Source: Candidatus Dadabacteria bacterium UBA2774
Lineage (GTDB): Bacteria; Desulfobacterota_D; UBA1144; Nemesobacterales; UBA2774
Assembly (NCBI GenBank): GCA_002352485.1
Contig: DEIM01000044.1
Location: 6,685-20,463, forward strand
Length of the DNA stretch: 13,779 nucleotides
Direction of reading: 5' to 3'
In this document: positions 1 through 6,212 of the stretch, one piece after another
Layout of the letters: the number at the start of each line of letters is the position of its first letter
How positions within the stretch are numbered: position 1 is the stretch's first letter
Translations under genes and position numbers: made by a program
Notes under the pieces: model-generated
The model's input: the letters and a program-made list of their open reading frames with translations, nothing else
Databases searched by the model: none
Told to the model about the DNA's origin: nothing

Positions 1-644
1 CGGTTGACTAAGAGAATAATGGCTCTACCCATCCCGTAGCCGATAAGAAGCCCTAAGGCCATTTGCATGATAAGGAGATAGAACATACTCCAGTATGTAG
101 CCGCGGGGTTAGTGATGAGGTGTACGAAACCAAGGGTCAGGATTACGGCCATCGGGTCGTTACTTGCGGACTCAAATTCAAGAAGATCTTTTAAGTTTCC
201 TTTGAGCTTCGTGCCGCTTGAGCTCATAACGGAGAAGACGGCCGCAGCGTCTGTGGAAGAAACGATTGCACCCAGTAAGAGCGCAGTCAGAAGGGAAAAA
301 CCCAAAATAACATGAGCAAACAGGCCGACGAGGATTGCGGTCAGGAATACACCTATGGTCGATAGCGACACACCGGGCTTAAGCACGGGAGCGACCCTAT
401 TCCAGCTCGAATGCAGGCCGCCTGAAAATATTATGAAGGCAAGAGCTAGCACACCGAGAAGCTGAGCCGCCCAAGGGTCTTCGAACTCGATACCGCCCGG
501 ACCCTCTGAGCCCGCGAACATACCAACCAGAAGAAATATGAGGAGGGCCGGCACTCTTAAACGTGATGCAGCCTTACCGGCGAATATACTTACAAGAAGT
601 AAAACGGAGGCGCCAAAAATAATATATTCAATCGAATAACTCAA
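1..644 (-). CDS. Cation/proton antiporter, NhaP2/CvrA type (partial, N-terminal part)
   Basis: The gene runs off the left edge; 214 codons are visible. The product is a polytopic inner-membrane protein that probably exchanges K+ or Na+ for H+. Hydrophobic segments lie at about residues 5-22, 32-45, 61-77, 92-116, 118-140, 163-178 and 187-213. The family signatures are SSTDAAAVFS (129-138) and ESASNDPMAV (158-167); the Asn-Asp pair at 162-163 matches the ion-binding ND motif of CPA1-type antiporters. The order of motifs and the spacing best fit NhaP2 (CvrA/YcgO) rather than NhaP1 or Kef. I chose a TTG start at 644 because the protein opens as these homologues do and an AGGGAG sits 10 bases upstream (655-660), although that spacing is a little long. 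No ATG lies close upstream in frame. The C-terminal cytoplasmic domains, which separate NhaP2 from relatives, are outside the window, so ion preference cannot be judged. Confidence 0.85.
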   Translation of the reverse strand, partial: MSYSIEYIIFGASVLLLVSIFAGKAASRLRVPALLIFLLVGMFAGSEGPGGIEFEDPWAAQLLGVLALAFIIFSGGLHSSWNRVAPVLKPGVSLSTIGVFLTAILVGLFAHVILGFSLLTALLLGAIVSSTDAAAVFSVMSSSGTKLKGNLKDLLEFESASNDPMAVILTLGFVHLITNPAATYWSMFYLLIMQMALGLLIGYGMGRAIILLVN

Positions 645-654
645 TTTAGTATAA

Positions 655-701
655 CTCCCTAGGGATAAGCGATATTATCATAATATCATTCCAGGTTTCA
701 A
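655..701 (-). promoter_or_regulatory. Putative sigma70 promoter and SD of the antiporter gene
   Basis: On the minus strand a TTGAAA (696-701) is followed after 16 bases by GATAAT (674-679), and an AGGGAG Shine-Dalgarno candidate lies at 655-660. The expected transcription start near 667 leaves a leader of about 20 bases. The assignment rests on consensus match only; the surrounding DNA is AT-rich, so a chance match is possible. Confidence 0.4.
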
Positions 702-818
702 GATAAATGTCAGTATAATTTAATTCCATCTAAGATTAACCGATATTGATTCGTGTGGTTATTATTTCTATTCTATATGCTAGTATATTTGAATAGAAAT
801 ATAGGGCCCAACAAATCT

Positions 819-1997
819 ATGAAAAATTTAATAATAACCCTTGTATTTGTACTAATTGGAGCCTTGGCGCTTTTGTCTTGTAAGAACACAGAAGAAGCCA
901 CTATACCACAAGCCGGCATCCAAGGAGTATCCGTAGATCCTAAGAGTAAAGAGAGTGTAGTTACATTCCTATCTGATGTGTATGAGATAAAAGATATTTA
1001 CCGCTCTATGAAGGGCCCTCATACTACGACCGAATTAAGGTTATCGGATAGTGAAGAGCCTGAGCTTATCTGGATTACAGGTTTTAGAGCTGAAATGGTG
1101 GGACCGGACGGCGAAACACCAATGTCTCAGGAGCTTATGTGCCACAGTAATCTGGATATTGACGCAAAGACCCATAATTATTTATTCCAATCTAAAATGA
1201 ACCCCAAAATTAGCAGACTGTTCACTCTTTCTCAGGGACAGAACGAGATCGAATTCCCTGATGGATTCGGTATGCCGATACTAACACCCGAAGCACTTAA
1301 ACTTACAACACAGGTACTAAACCTAAATTATAAGAAGCCAAACATAAAGACCCGTCACAAGATAACGATTAGATACGTAAGGGATTCTGATTTGAAAAAG
1401 CCTATGATACCACTTATGAAAATTTTCTCGAACAGCTTAAAACGACTGGATGAATCTGAGAACGGATATTATAATCTGGTATCTGCGGACGAAGAGCGGC
1501 ACGGAGAGGGGTGCTTACTGGGAGAAAGCGCGGGGGAGAATATCATTAGAGACAGCTTTGAGAGAAAATACACTGGGCACTGGATCGTAAAGCCGGGGCG
1601 GGAGGTTAACACTACATTTGTAACAAATATGCTGGGAGTACCATACGACACAAAAGTCCATTATATCGCAATTCACCTCCATCCTTTCGCGGAATCACTC
1701 GAGCTAAAAGACTTAACCACAGGTGAGACGGTTTTCAAAAGCAATGCTAAAAACTCAGAGGACAAGATCGGGCTCGACCACGTGGACTATTATTCAAGCT
1801 CAGAAGGCTTGCCGATATATAAAGGACATGAATACCAGCTAATAAGCAGCTACAATAACACTACAGACGAAGATCATGATTCGATGGCGGTAATTTATAT
1901 GTACGCACAGGACCGGGAATTCCGTAAGCCGAACCCTTCGGTAGCGAATATTCTTCAAGTTAGACCGTCATCAAATACGTCTGAAGGCGGGATGTAG
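819..1997 (+). CDS. Lipoprotein with a PHM/DBH-like copper monooxygenase fold (degenerate first copper site)
   Basis: The product is 392 aa. It begins with a lipoprotein signal peptide ending in LLSC (Cys21), so it is probably anchored to a membrane and faces the periplasm. I used the ATG at 819 because it gives this clean signal; an upstream ATG at 753 would add 22 unlikely residues. The SD is weak (AGGG at 803-806). The second half carries HLH at 286-288 and, 68 residues on, a Met at 356 in DHDSMAVIYMY. This matches the His-x-His...Met copper M site of peptidylglycine alpha-hydroxylating monooxygenase (H242, H244, M314 in rat PHM). The first half has WITGFRAE, then MCHSNLD (Cys108-His109) and LNLNY (Asn170), where PHM has its His-His pair and the His of QVHY. 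The first copper site is thus mostly lost. The domain assignment comes from motif order and spacing, not from a search. A binding or sensing role is as possible as catalysis. It is divergent from the antiporter gene and has no obvious operon partner. Confidence 0.6.
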   Translation: MKNLIITLVFVLIGALALLSCKNTEEATIPQAGIQGVSVDPKSKESVVTFLSDVYEIKDIYRSMKGPHTTTELRLSDSEEPELIWITGFRAEMVGPDGETPMSQELMCHSNLDIDAKTHNYLFQSKMNPKISRLFTLSQGQNEIEFPDGFGMPILTPEALKLTTQVLNLNYKKPNIKTRHKITIRYVRDSDLKKPMIPLMKIFSNSLKRLDESENGYYNLVSADEERHGEGCLLGESAGENIIRDSFERKYTGHWIVKPGREVNTTFVTNMLGVPYDTKVHYIAIHLHPFAESLELKDLTTGETVFKSNAKNSEDKIGLDHVDYYSSSEGLPIYKGHEYQLISSYNNTTDEDHDSMAVIYMYAQDREFRKPNPSVANILQVRPSSNTSEGGM

Positions 1998-2062
1998 CGC
2001 AGCTGAGAGTCCCGGCCAAGAGAGAATTAGTAAATCTTAATTGTTCTCACGAAAAGCCCTAA

Positions 2063-3388
2063 TCAGATTTCAGGGAACTCGACTATACTAAGATCGAGGG
2101 GTAAATCTTCATTATGCTGCCCGGGAATATTAACAGGAAGAACATCTACGGAATTTCCTTTAATGAGCCCGGTTTCTTCGTCTACAAAGGGAGTATTATC
2201 CTCAAGACCCTCATCGAAGAAAGATTCCTCACTCGTGCGGCCTGTCAGGTTATATTCATCAAATGTGTATGGGAGTCCGTTTGAGCCGATCGTTAAGGGA
2301 GTTTCCATTACATGAAGATGCAAATGAGGGGCGCTGGTATTACCGGTGTTTCCAAGCTTTGCTATTATGTCTCCCCGTTTAACTAAATCCCCCTCTTTGA
2401 CTTTCACGCTCCCGGGTTTTAAGTGAGCATAAAAAACATACTGACCGTTAGCAAGCTCAAGCACTATATGGTTTCCGTCTATTTCCTCTATGGTTATTGC
2501 CCCAGTCTTGGTAGGCAGAATAAAAGGCGTCTGATCCTTATACTTGTCTACGACCGTTACGACCCGGGCGTCCGCTACCGCGAGCACGTCCTGATTGTAA
2601 CCGAACCAGCTCTTAAGATTTTGCGGATCTCCGACATAGAGACGATTATCCTTATCGGCTTTCATCCAGTCAATGGCGAATCGCTGGGAAATATATAAAT
2701 ATCCATTCATCGGGAGATCTGATCTCATATGGGTGATAGAATTGCAGCATCCATTTGCTGCTATCCAACCTGAGCCCCCGAGAGGAGGTCCCAGAACTAC
2801 TGCGGAATCGCTGCTAATGCTCACAGGTGCCCCGAACTCTTTAAGCTTGTCCTGACCCTCAGGGAGCGCAAGCATCGAGACAATCTGATCGGGAAGCCCT
2901 CCTGGAGACGTGATTGTTAATCTGTGTAGGAGTGAGCTTGGAATATCCTCTTTGTTCTCTACTGAAAACGCCATAAATATGAGGCCGCTCTGTGCCGGCT
3001 CAAGCGAATCCGTAGGCTGCCTGGTACCGACAAACCGCATCTTATTTTTAACTTCCTCACCTGAGACCGTTTGGAGCACACGCCCGCTTGCATCCCCGTC
3101 GAGCACCTCAACTGAAAGTACTTCCCATTCAAATCTGTTTGAGTTTGTAACGAAAAGCTCATATACGATGTAGTAAAGTCCGTCAGACCCCTTAACGGGA
3201 ACCGGAGGGGCGAGGACTGAGAACACAATAGGTGTAAACACATCCATCTCACCGAAAGCAGGTTGTTGTGTGGAATTACTATTTCCATCTTCAGTAACTC
3301 CCAAAGCATTTTTAGTGCCTAACGGCAAGAAACACACTATAGCAATAATAATTAACAGCAGGGTCGATCTCATAAAGTTTATTTTCAT
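2063..3388 (-). CDS. Secreted M23-type (LytM) peptidase-like protein
   Basis: The product is 441 aa with a signal peptide (hydrophobic core about residues 9-24). I placed the start at the second ATG of the pair because GGAGG (3395-3399) lies 6 bases before it but directly abuts the first ATG at 3394. Residues about 45-165 look like a beta-rich domain (YELFVTNSNRFEWEVLSVEV). A C-terminal LytM-like domain follows from about 205: NGCCNSITHMR, SQRFAIDW (234-241), YAHL (His322), the GNTGNTSAPHLHLHV stretch (His355, His357) and a DEYNLTG tail. Active M23 enzymes cut peptide cross-links in peptidoglycan with a zinc held by HxxxD and HxH. Here the first His is replaced by Arg236 (R-F-A-I-D240), while HxH is intact. 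I recall QRFAIDW as typical of one M23 subfamily, where a nearby His (His220 here) might serve instead. It is the last gene of the five-gene minus-strand run, 52 bases after the NTF2-like gene, with its own strong SD. Confidence 0.85.
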   Translation of the reverse strand: MKINFMRSTLLLIIIAIVCFLPLGTKNALGVTEDGNSNSTQQPAFGEMDVFTPIVFSVLAPPVPVKGSDGLYYIVYELFVTNSNRFEWEVLSVEVLDGDASGRVLQTVSGEEVKNKMRFVGTRQPTDSLEPAQSGLIFMAFSVENKEDIPSSLLHRLTITSPGGLPDQIVSMLALPEGQDKLKEFGAPVSISSDSAVVLGPPLGGSGWIAANGCCNSITHMRSDLPMNGYLYISQRFAIDWMKADKDNRLYVGDPQNLKSWFGYNQDVLAVADARVVTVVDKYKDQTPFILPTKTGAITIEEIDGNHIVLELANGQYVFYAHLKPGSVKVKEGDLVKRGDIIAKLGNTGNTSAPHLHLHVMETPLTIGSNGLPYTFDEYNLTGRTSEESFFDEGLEDNTPFVDEETGLIKGNSVDVLPVNIPGQHNEDLPLDLSIVEFPEI

Positions 3389-3440
3389 ACTCATCCTCCA
3401 TAGTAAAATATTATTTCGAGTAATATTACCGTGAATTAGT

Positions 3441-3806
3441 TTACTTACCCATGAGCTTACGGAGCTCGGAGGCGTCGAATACTAATTTGATTTCCTTAAT
3501 TTTCCCACCTACCAATTTAAAGTATTCGACTGTCCTGATAGTCCCGGCTGGGGAGTCTGTAACACAGTCATACATAAGTATCGCTTCGTTTTCATCATAG
3601 AAGGTACTTATTGTGTCAACTGACTTGAGAATATTTAAAAACACAGAAATTGCGCTGATTAGAGAATCTGCGTCATTGAAATTATCTATGCTGCCTCGGA
3701 ACTCAAGATCGTCTGCCAGATACGATCTGGCGGTTTCAATATCCCCCGAAGCCCAAGCCTTTGAGTAACCCTCGACTATTTTCTGGGTCGTTTCTTTATC
3801 GCTCAT
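3441..3806 (-). CDS. NTF2-like / SnoaL-like fold protein
   Basis: The product is a 121-aa soluble protein of the NTF2-like superfamily, a small cone-shaped alpha+beta fold used by isomerases, hydrolases and ligand-binding proteins. The N-terminal helix VEGYSKAWASGDIETARSYL, the strand LEFRGSID and the C-terminal strands TVEYFKLVGGKIKEIKLVFD match the pattern, and the length is usual for the family. No signal peptide is seen, so it should be cytoplasmic. The ATG at 3806 is preferred to the GTG at 3809 because GGGAGGG (3813-3819) lies 6 bases before the ATG. The substrate is unknown. The gene sits 101 bases behind the DUF1579-like gene; NTF2-like, DUF1579 and SRPBCC proteins often occur near ArsR regulators, but a shared pathway is inference. 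Its SD is part of a hairpin (see 3812-3829). Confidence 0.75.
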   Translation of the reverse strand: MSDKETTQKIVEGYSKAWASGDIETARSYLADDLEFRGSIDNFNDADSLISAISVFLNILKSVDTISTFYDENEAILMYDCVTDSPAGTIRTVEYFKLVGGKIKEIKLVFDASELRKLMGK

Positions 3807-3811
3807 CACAA

Positions 3812-3829
3812 GCCCTCCCTTAAGAGGGC
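3812..3829 (-). promoter_or_regulatory. Hairpin overlapping the SD of the NTF2-like gene
   Basis: In the mRNA sense GCCCTC (3829-3824) can pair perfectly with GAGGGC (3817-3812) around a 6-base loop, TTAAGG. The right arm contains most of the GGGAGGG ribosome-binding site, 6 bases from the ATG. The fold would mask the SD unless translation or a ligand opens it. It could equally act as a weak terminator or processing site in the 101-base gap after the DUF1579-like gene, but no U-run follows. Confidence 0.4.
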
Positions 3830-3907
3830 AAGTATATACGAATAATTTCAGAACTTCACATCTTATGAGTCGGAGTTTTTAAGCCTGGGCTTCGTTCAAA
3901 CCTGAAT

Positions 3908-4456
3908 TCACTGAGCGCGAGTAAGAGTAAGGGTTGTGGCATCTTTTTGGGCCTCGCCCCCTGCGTATGGGGTCCATTCCTGAACAATAGTGTCGTCGTC
4001 TTTAATCGTGAGCTTAAGTGAGTGCATGTGCATGTCTTTAGATGCATCCATGTTAGCACCGCCTATCAGGACAAATTCAAGCGTGCCGTCGCCTGAATTT
4101 TTGAGGGCAAGCTCAGGCTGATTCTTGAGCATGCAATAGTGAGTCATAACAACCTGACCGTCTTTTTCAGAATAGATCGAGATCATTTCCATCGGCGTAC
4201 CAGGGAAAGACTTTTCAACTACAACACTTCCGCCGGCGCTTGTCTCATATGTAACGGTAAATTGTTCTTCCTTGCCGTGCATTACTCCTGTACCGCTCCA
4301 TGTGCCAGCCAGGGATTTGATCTGCTCAAACTCGGCTGAGCCTGTGTAGGGCTTCATATAATCAGGCATTTCCTGCTTTTGTTCAGCAGCTACATATATA
4401 GAGCCTGAAAGTATAAGAGCTAACGCTGCAAATGAAAATCTAATAATGGATTTCAT
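3908..4456 (-). CDS. Secreted DUF1579-like protein
   Basis: The product is 182 aa with a signal peptide ending near Ala24 (SIYVAA then EQKQ), so the mature protein should be periplasmic or exported. It shows the family pattern: LAGTWSGTG (49-57), a strand-rich middle (EQFTVTYETSAGGSVVVEKS), MTHYCMLKNQPEL and a closing strand IVQEWTPYAGG. DUF1579-type proteins are beta-barrel-like and of unknown function; many are found beside ArsR and SRPBCC genes. The start is fixed by AGGAGGTG 5-6 bases upstream of the ATG. The gene follows the SRPBCC gene by 45 bases on the same strand and is probably cotranscribed with it. Confidence 0.75.
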   Translation of the reverse strand: MKSIIRFSFAALALILSGSIYVAAEQKQEMPDYMKPYTGSAEFEQIKSLAGTWSGTGVMHGKEEQFTVTYETSAGGSVVVEKSFPGTPMEMISIYSEKDGQVVMTHYCMLKNQPELALKNSGDGTLEFVLIGGANMDASKDMHMHSLKLTIKDDDTIVQEWTPYAGGEAQKDATTLTLTRAQ

Positions 4457-4501
4457 AATACACCTCCTATATTTTTTGATATTAACATATTCTCATGTGA
4501 T

Positions 4502-4924
4502 TTACGCGCTAAAAATTGTTTCCAAACGATTGAGGCAACCTGTCCATCCGCCTCTGTGATTTTCAGCCATTTCGACACTGGGTAGAAGATCGTGAGAGAT
4601 GGTTACCTCTGTGCCGCTTCCTGATTCCTCCAGTATCACAGTCACGACTGTATTCTGAACAAAATCGGAATTCCATGTAAAAACGAGCTTTTCCGGCGGA
4701 GATATCTCTTTATACTCACCGACGTGTGTGTATATGTCGCCGTTTTTAGCATACATCTTCAAGGTATAGTCACCCCCAACAACTGGGTTGTTGGTCACTT
4801 CCGCAGACATATCTTCATCAGGGAAAAACCACTTACTCATAATTTCAGCGTCTGTAAACGCCTCGAAGACTTCGTCACGCGGGGCACTTATCACCTTTTT
4901 TACAACAACAGTATTTTCGCTCAT
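4502..4924 (-). CDS. SRPBCC / AHSA1-like (START-fold) protein
   Basis: The product is a 140-aa cytoplasmic protein of the SRPBCC superfamily, AHSA1-like branch (related to the C-terminal half of eukaryotic Aha1). Typical signatures are VVKKVISAPRDEVFEAFTDAEIMSKWFFP at the start, a GEYKEISPPEKLVFTW centre and the end helix GWTGCLNRLETIF. These proteins form a deep hydrophobic pocket and are thought to bind small lipophilic ligands; the ligand here is unknown. The start codon overlaps the stop of the ArsR gene by 4 bases (4921-4924), and a GGAG lies about 11 bases upstream inside that gene. The ArsR plus AHSA1 pair is very common in bacteria and usually forms one autoregulated operon. Confidence 0.9.
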   Translation of the reverse strand: MSENTVVVKKVISAPRDEVFEAFTDAEIMSKWFFPDEDMSAEVTNNPVVGGDYTLKMYAKNGDIYTHVGEYKEISPPEKLVFTWNSDFVQNTVVTVILEESGSGTEVTISHDLLPSVEMAENHRGGWTGCLNRLETIFSA

Positions 4925-5271
4925 TTCTTTTTGTTCTCCTTGATCTTTTTCTTGTTAAAGTACTTCTCCAGTGCTTCGAGTCTTGCCTCCCAGAAAGCCC
5001 TGTAGCGCTGAATGAGCTCGGAGACGTTTTCAAGCGTCTCATAGTTAAAGCTGCATCGCTTTAGGCGCCCTGCCCTCTTTTGAGTCACGAGCCCTGAGCG
5101 GACAAGCACCTGAATGTGTTTTGAGACACCCTGAACGCTCATATCGTACTTCTCCGCAAGCTCGTTTACCGTGAGGTCTTTTTTTGTGAGCTCGAGCACG
5201 ATGTGTCTTCTGGTGGAGTTGGAAAGCGCGTGGAAAATCTCGTCCAATTCTTCAGATCTATAATCAACCAT
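4921..5271 (-). CDS. ArsR/SmtB-family transcriptional regulator
   Basis: The product is a 116-aa winged-helix repressor. The opening VDYRSEELDEIFHALSNSTRR is typical of ArsR proteins paired with AHSA1 proteins. The helix-turn-helix spans about residues 34-60 (TVNELAEKYDMSVQGVSKHI), followed by a wing (AGRLKRCSF) and a C-terminal helix ending in a lysine-rich tail. There is a single Cys (73) and no CxC metal motif, so it is unlikely to be a classical arsenite or zinc sensor. No SD precedes the ATG at 5271; the -10 box ends 7 bases upstream, which suggests a leaderless transcript. It overlaps the SRPBCC gene by 4 bases and probably represses the whole minus-strand operon, and perhaps the divergent mepA, whose start is 108 bases away. 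Confidence 0.9.
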   Translation of the reverse strand: MVDYRSEELDEIFHALSNSTRRHIVLELTKKDLTVNELAEKYDMSVQGVSKHIQVLVRSGLVTQKRAGRLKRCSFNYETLENVSELIQRYRAFWEARLEALEKYFNKKKIKENKKK

Positions 5272-5288
5272 GTAGTTGATTATAGATC
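5255..5288. repeat. Perfect 14+14 inverted repeat over the arsR-type start codon
   Basis: The arms 5255-5268 (GATCTATAATCAAC) and 5275-5288 are perfect reverse complements separated by 6 bases. The repeat covers the -10 box of the regulator's promoter, the likely transcription start and the start codon, whose ATG complement (5269-5271) lies in the central spacer. As DNA it could be the operator for the ArsR dimer. Chance occurrence of 14 paired bases at just this place is very unlikely. Confidence 0.8.
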
Positions 5289-5307
5289 ATGCGCAACCGT
5301 TTGTCAA
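5279..5307 (-). promoter_or_regulatory. Consensus sigma70 promoter of the ArsR-type operon (leaderless)
   Basis: On the minus strand TTGACA (5302-5307) and TATAAT (5279-5284) are both perfect consensus hexamers with an ideal 17-base spacer. The start codon begins at 5271, only 7 bases beyond the -10 box, so transcription should begin at or within a base of the ATG. Such a strong promoter fits one held down by a repressor. Confidence 0.8.
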
Positions 5308-5314
5308 CTAGTTG
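5305..5314. promoter_or_regulatory. Palindrome CAACTAGTTG at the -35 box, candidate second operator
   Basis: CAACTAGTTG is a perfect 10-bp palindrome overlapping the TTGACA box. It shares the CAAC/GTTG half-sites of the longer inverted repeat at 5255-5288, and flanking CAACC (5294-5298) and GGTTG (5314-5318) give another mirrored pair. A second ArsR dimer site that blocks the -35 box is a reasonable inference. Confidence 0.45.
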
Positions 5315-5340
5315 GTTGAATATTATTTTTCTATGACTAT

Positions 5341-5368
5341 TTGCGAGAATTTGCATGGCGGCTAAAAT
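5341..5368 (+). promoter_or_regulatory. Putative promoter of mepA
   Basis: TTGCGA (5341-5346) and TAAAAT (5363-5368) are separated by 16 bases. The -10 box ends 11 bases before the mepA ATG, so the leader would be only about 4-6 bases and there is no Shine-Dalgarno sequence. It lies back to back with the ArsR-type promoter, about 30 bases from the CAACTAGTTG palindrome. Confidence 0.45.
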
Positions 5369-5379
5369 GTTAGACCAAG

Positions 5380-6198
5380 ATGAAAATAATTTTTCGCTCG
5401 CTCACATTTTTGCTCTTTATATTTACTGCAGGATTAGCTGTTGCCGATCAATATAACTCGACGAAGTCCATCGGGGCTTATACTGCGGGGTGTATCCGAA
5501 ACGCGGCGGCGCTCCCGAAAGACGGAACAGGTTATCAAGTCATAAGGTTGGGTCGAGGCAGATTTTTCGCACACACTGAGACCATAGACTACATCACGAC
5601 ATTAAGTGAGAAGGTTAACGAAGAGCTCGGCGGGCTTCTACTGATAGCAGATATATCACAGCAGACCGGGGGGCCTATGCCTGACGACCATTCGAGCCAT
5701 CAGATTGGGCTTGATGCCGACATATTGTTCTGGCAGCACCCGGTAGCCAAAAAGCGCTCACTAACCGTTAAGGAAAGGCAATACATAAACCCGCAGTCCG
5801 TATTATTCCCGGGCGAGTACGGTATAGACCCGAATAAATGGAGCACAACGCAGGAGCAGATACTGATGCTTGCAGCTTCCGACCCTAGGGTGGACAGGAT
5901 ATTCATAAACCCAGTTATAAAAAGAGAGTTATGTACAAATTACTCAGGTCAGGATTGGCTTGCGAAGATGCGCCCATGGTATGGACACGACGGGCATTTC
6001 CATGTGAGACTCAAGTGCCCGAACGGAAGCGCTTCGTGTGAGGCGCAGGCGCCGCTTGCAAATTATGGGGACGGCTGTGACGAGCTTGTGACATGGTTTA
6101 GAGAAGACGGTACTGTGAAGACAAGAAGAAAGAGCGGAACGTCGGTACAAAAGAGACTTCCAGATGAATGTATCGCGATTATGAACGGGAAGTATTAA
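5380..6198 (+). CDS. mepA: Penicillin-insensitive murein DD-endopeptidase (M74 family)
   Basis: The product is 272 aa, close to the usual MepA length. A signal peptide ends near Ala22, so it acts in the periplasm, cutting D-Ala to meso-diaminopimelate cross-links in peptidoglycan. Motifs are GGPMPDDHSSHQIGLDAD (98-114), RIFINPVIKRELC, and WYGHDGHFHVRLKCP (200-214). By comparison with E. coli MepA the zinc ligands are His107, Asp114 and His208, with His104, His203 and His206 also kept. Six cysteines (38, 185, 213, 220, 233, 264) match the spacing of the three disulfides of the E. coli enzyme. All catalytic residues are present, so it should be active. No SD precedes the ATG (see promoter at 5341-5368). 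It is divergent from the ArsR-type operon and convergent with the pentapeptide gene, 14 bases away. Confidence 0.95.
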   Translation: MKIIFRSLTFLLFIFTAGLAVADQYNSTKSIGAYTAGCIRNAAALPKDGTGYQVIRLGRGRFFAHTETIDYITTLSEKVNEELGGLLLIADISQQTGGPMPDDHSSHQIGLDADILFWQHPVAKKRSLTVKERQYINPQSVLFPGEYGIDPNKWSTTQEQILMLAASDPRVDRIFINPVIKRELCTNYSGQDWLAKMRPWYGHDGHFHVRLKCPNGSASCEAQAPLANYGDGCDELVTWFREDGTVKTRRKSGTSVQKRLPDECIAIMNGKY

Positions 6199-6212
6199 TA
6201 ATCCGGAATTAC

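Noticed and set aside
112..315. Short plus-strand frame over the antiporter gene
   Set aside because: The minus strand encodes continuous antiporter sequence with the family ND motif through the same bases.
753..818. Upstream in-frame extension of the lipoprotein gene from an ATG at 753
   Set aside because: It would put a second hydrophobic stretch before a complete lipoprotein signal (LLSC) and has no SD; the ATG at 819 is the better start.
2022..2048. Weak hairpin between the lipoprotein gene and the M23-type gene (GAGAATTA with TTAATTGTTCTC)
   Set aside because: The stem has a bulge, is AT-rich and lacks a T-run, so it is too weak to call a terminator although the position between convergent genes would suit one.
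2423..3173. Plus-strand frames opposite the M23-type gene
   Set aside because: They mirror a gene with clear family motifs and an SD; nothing supports coding on the plus strand.
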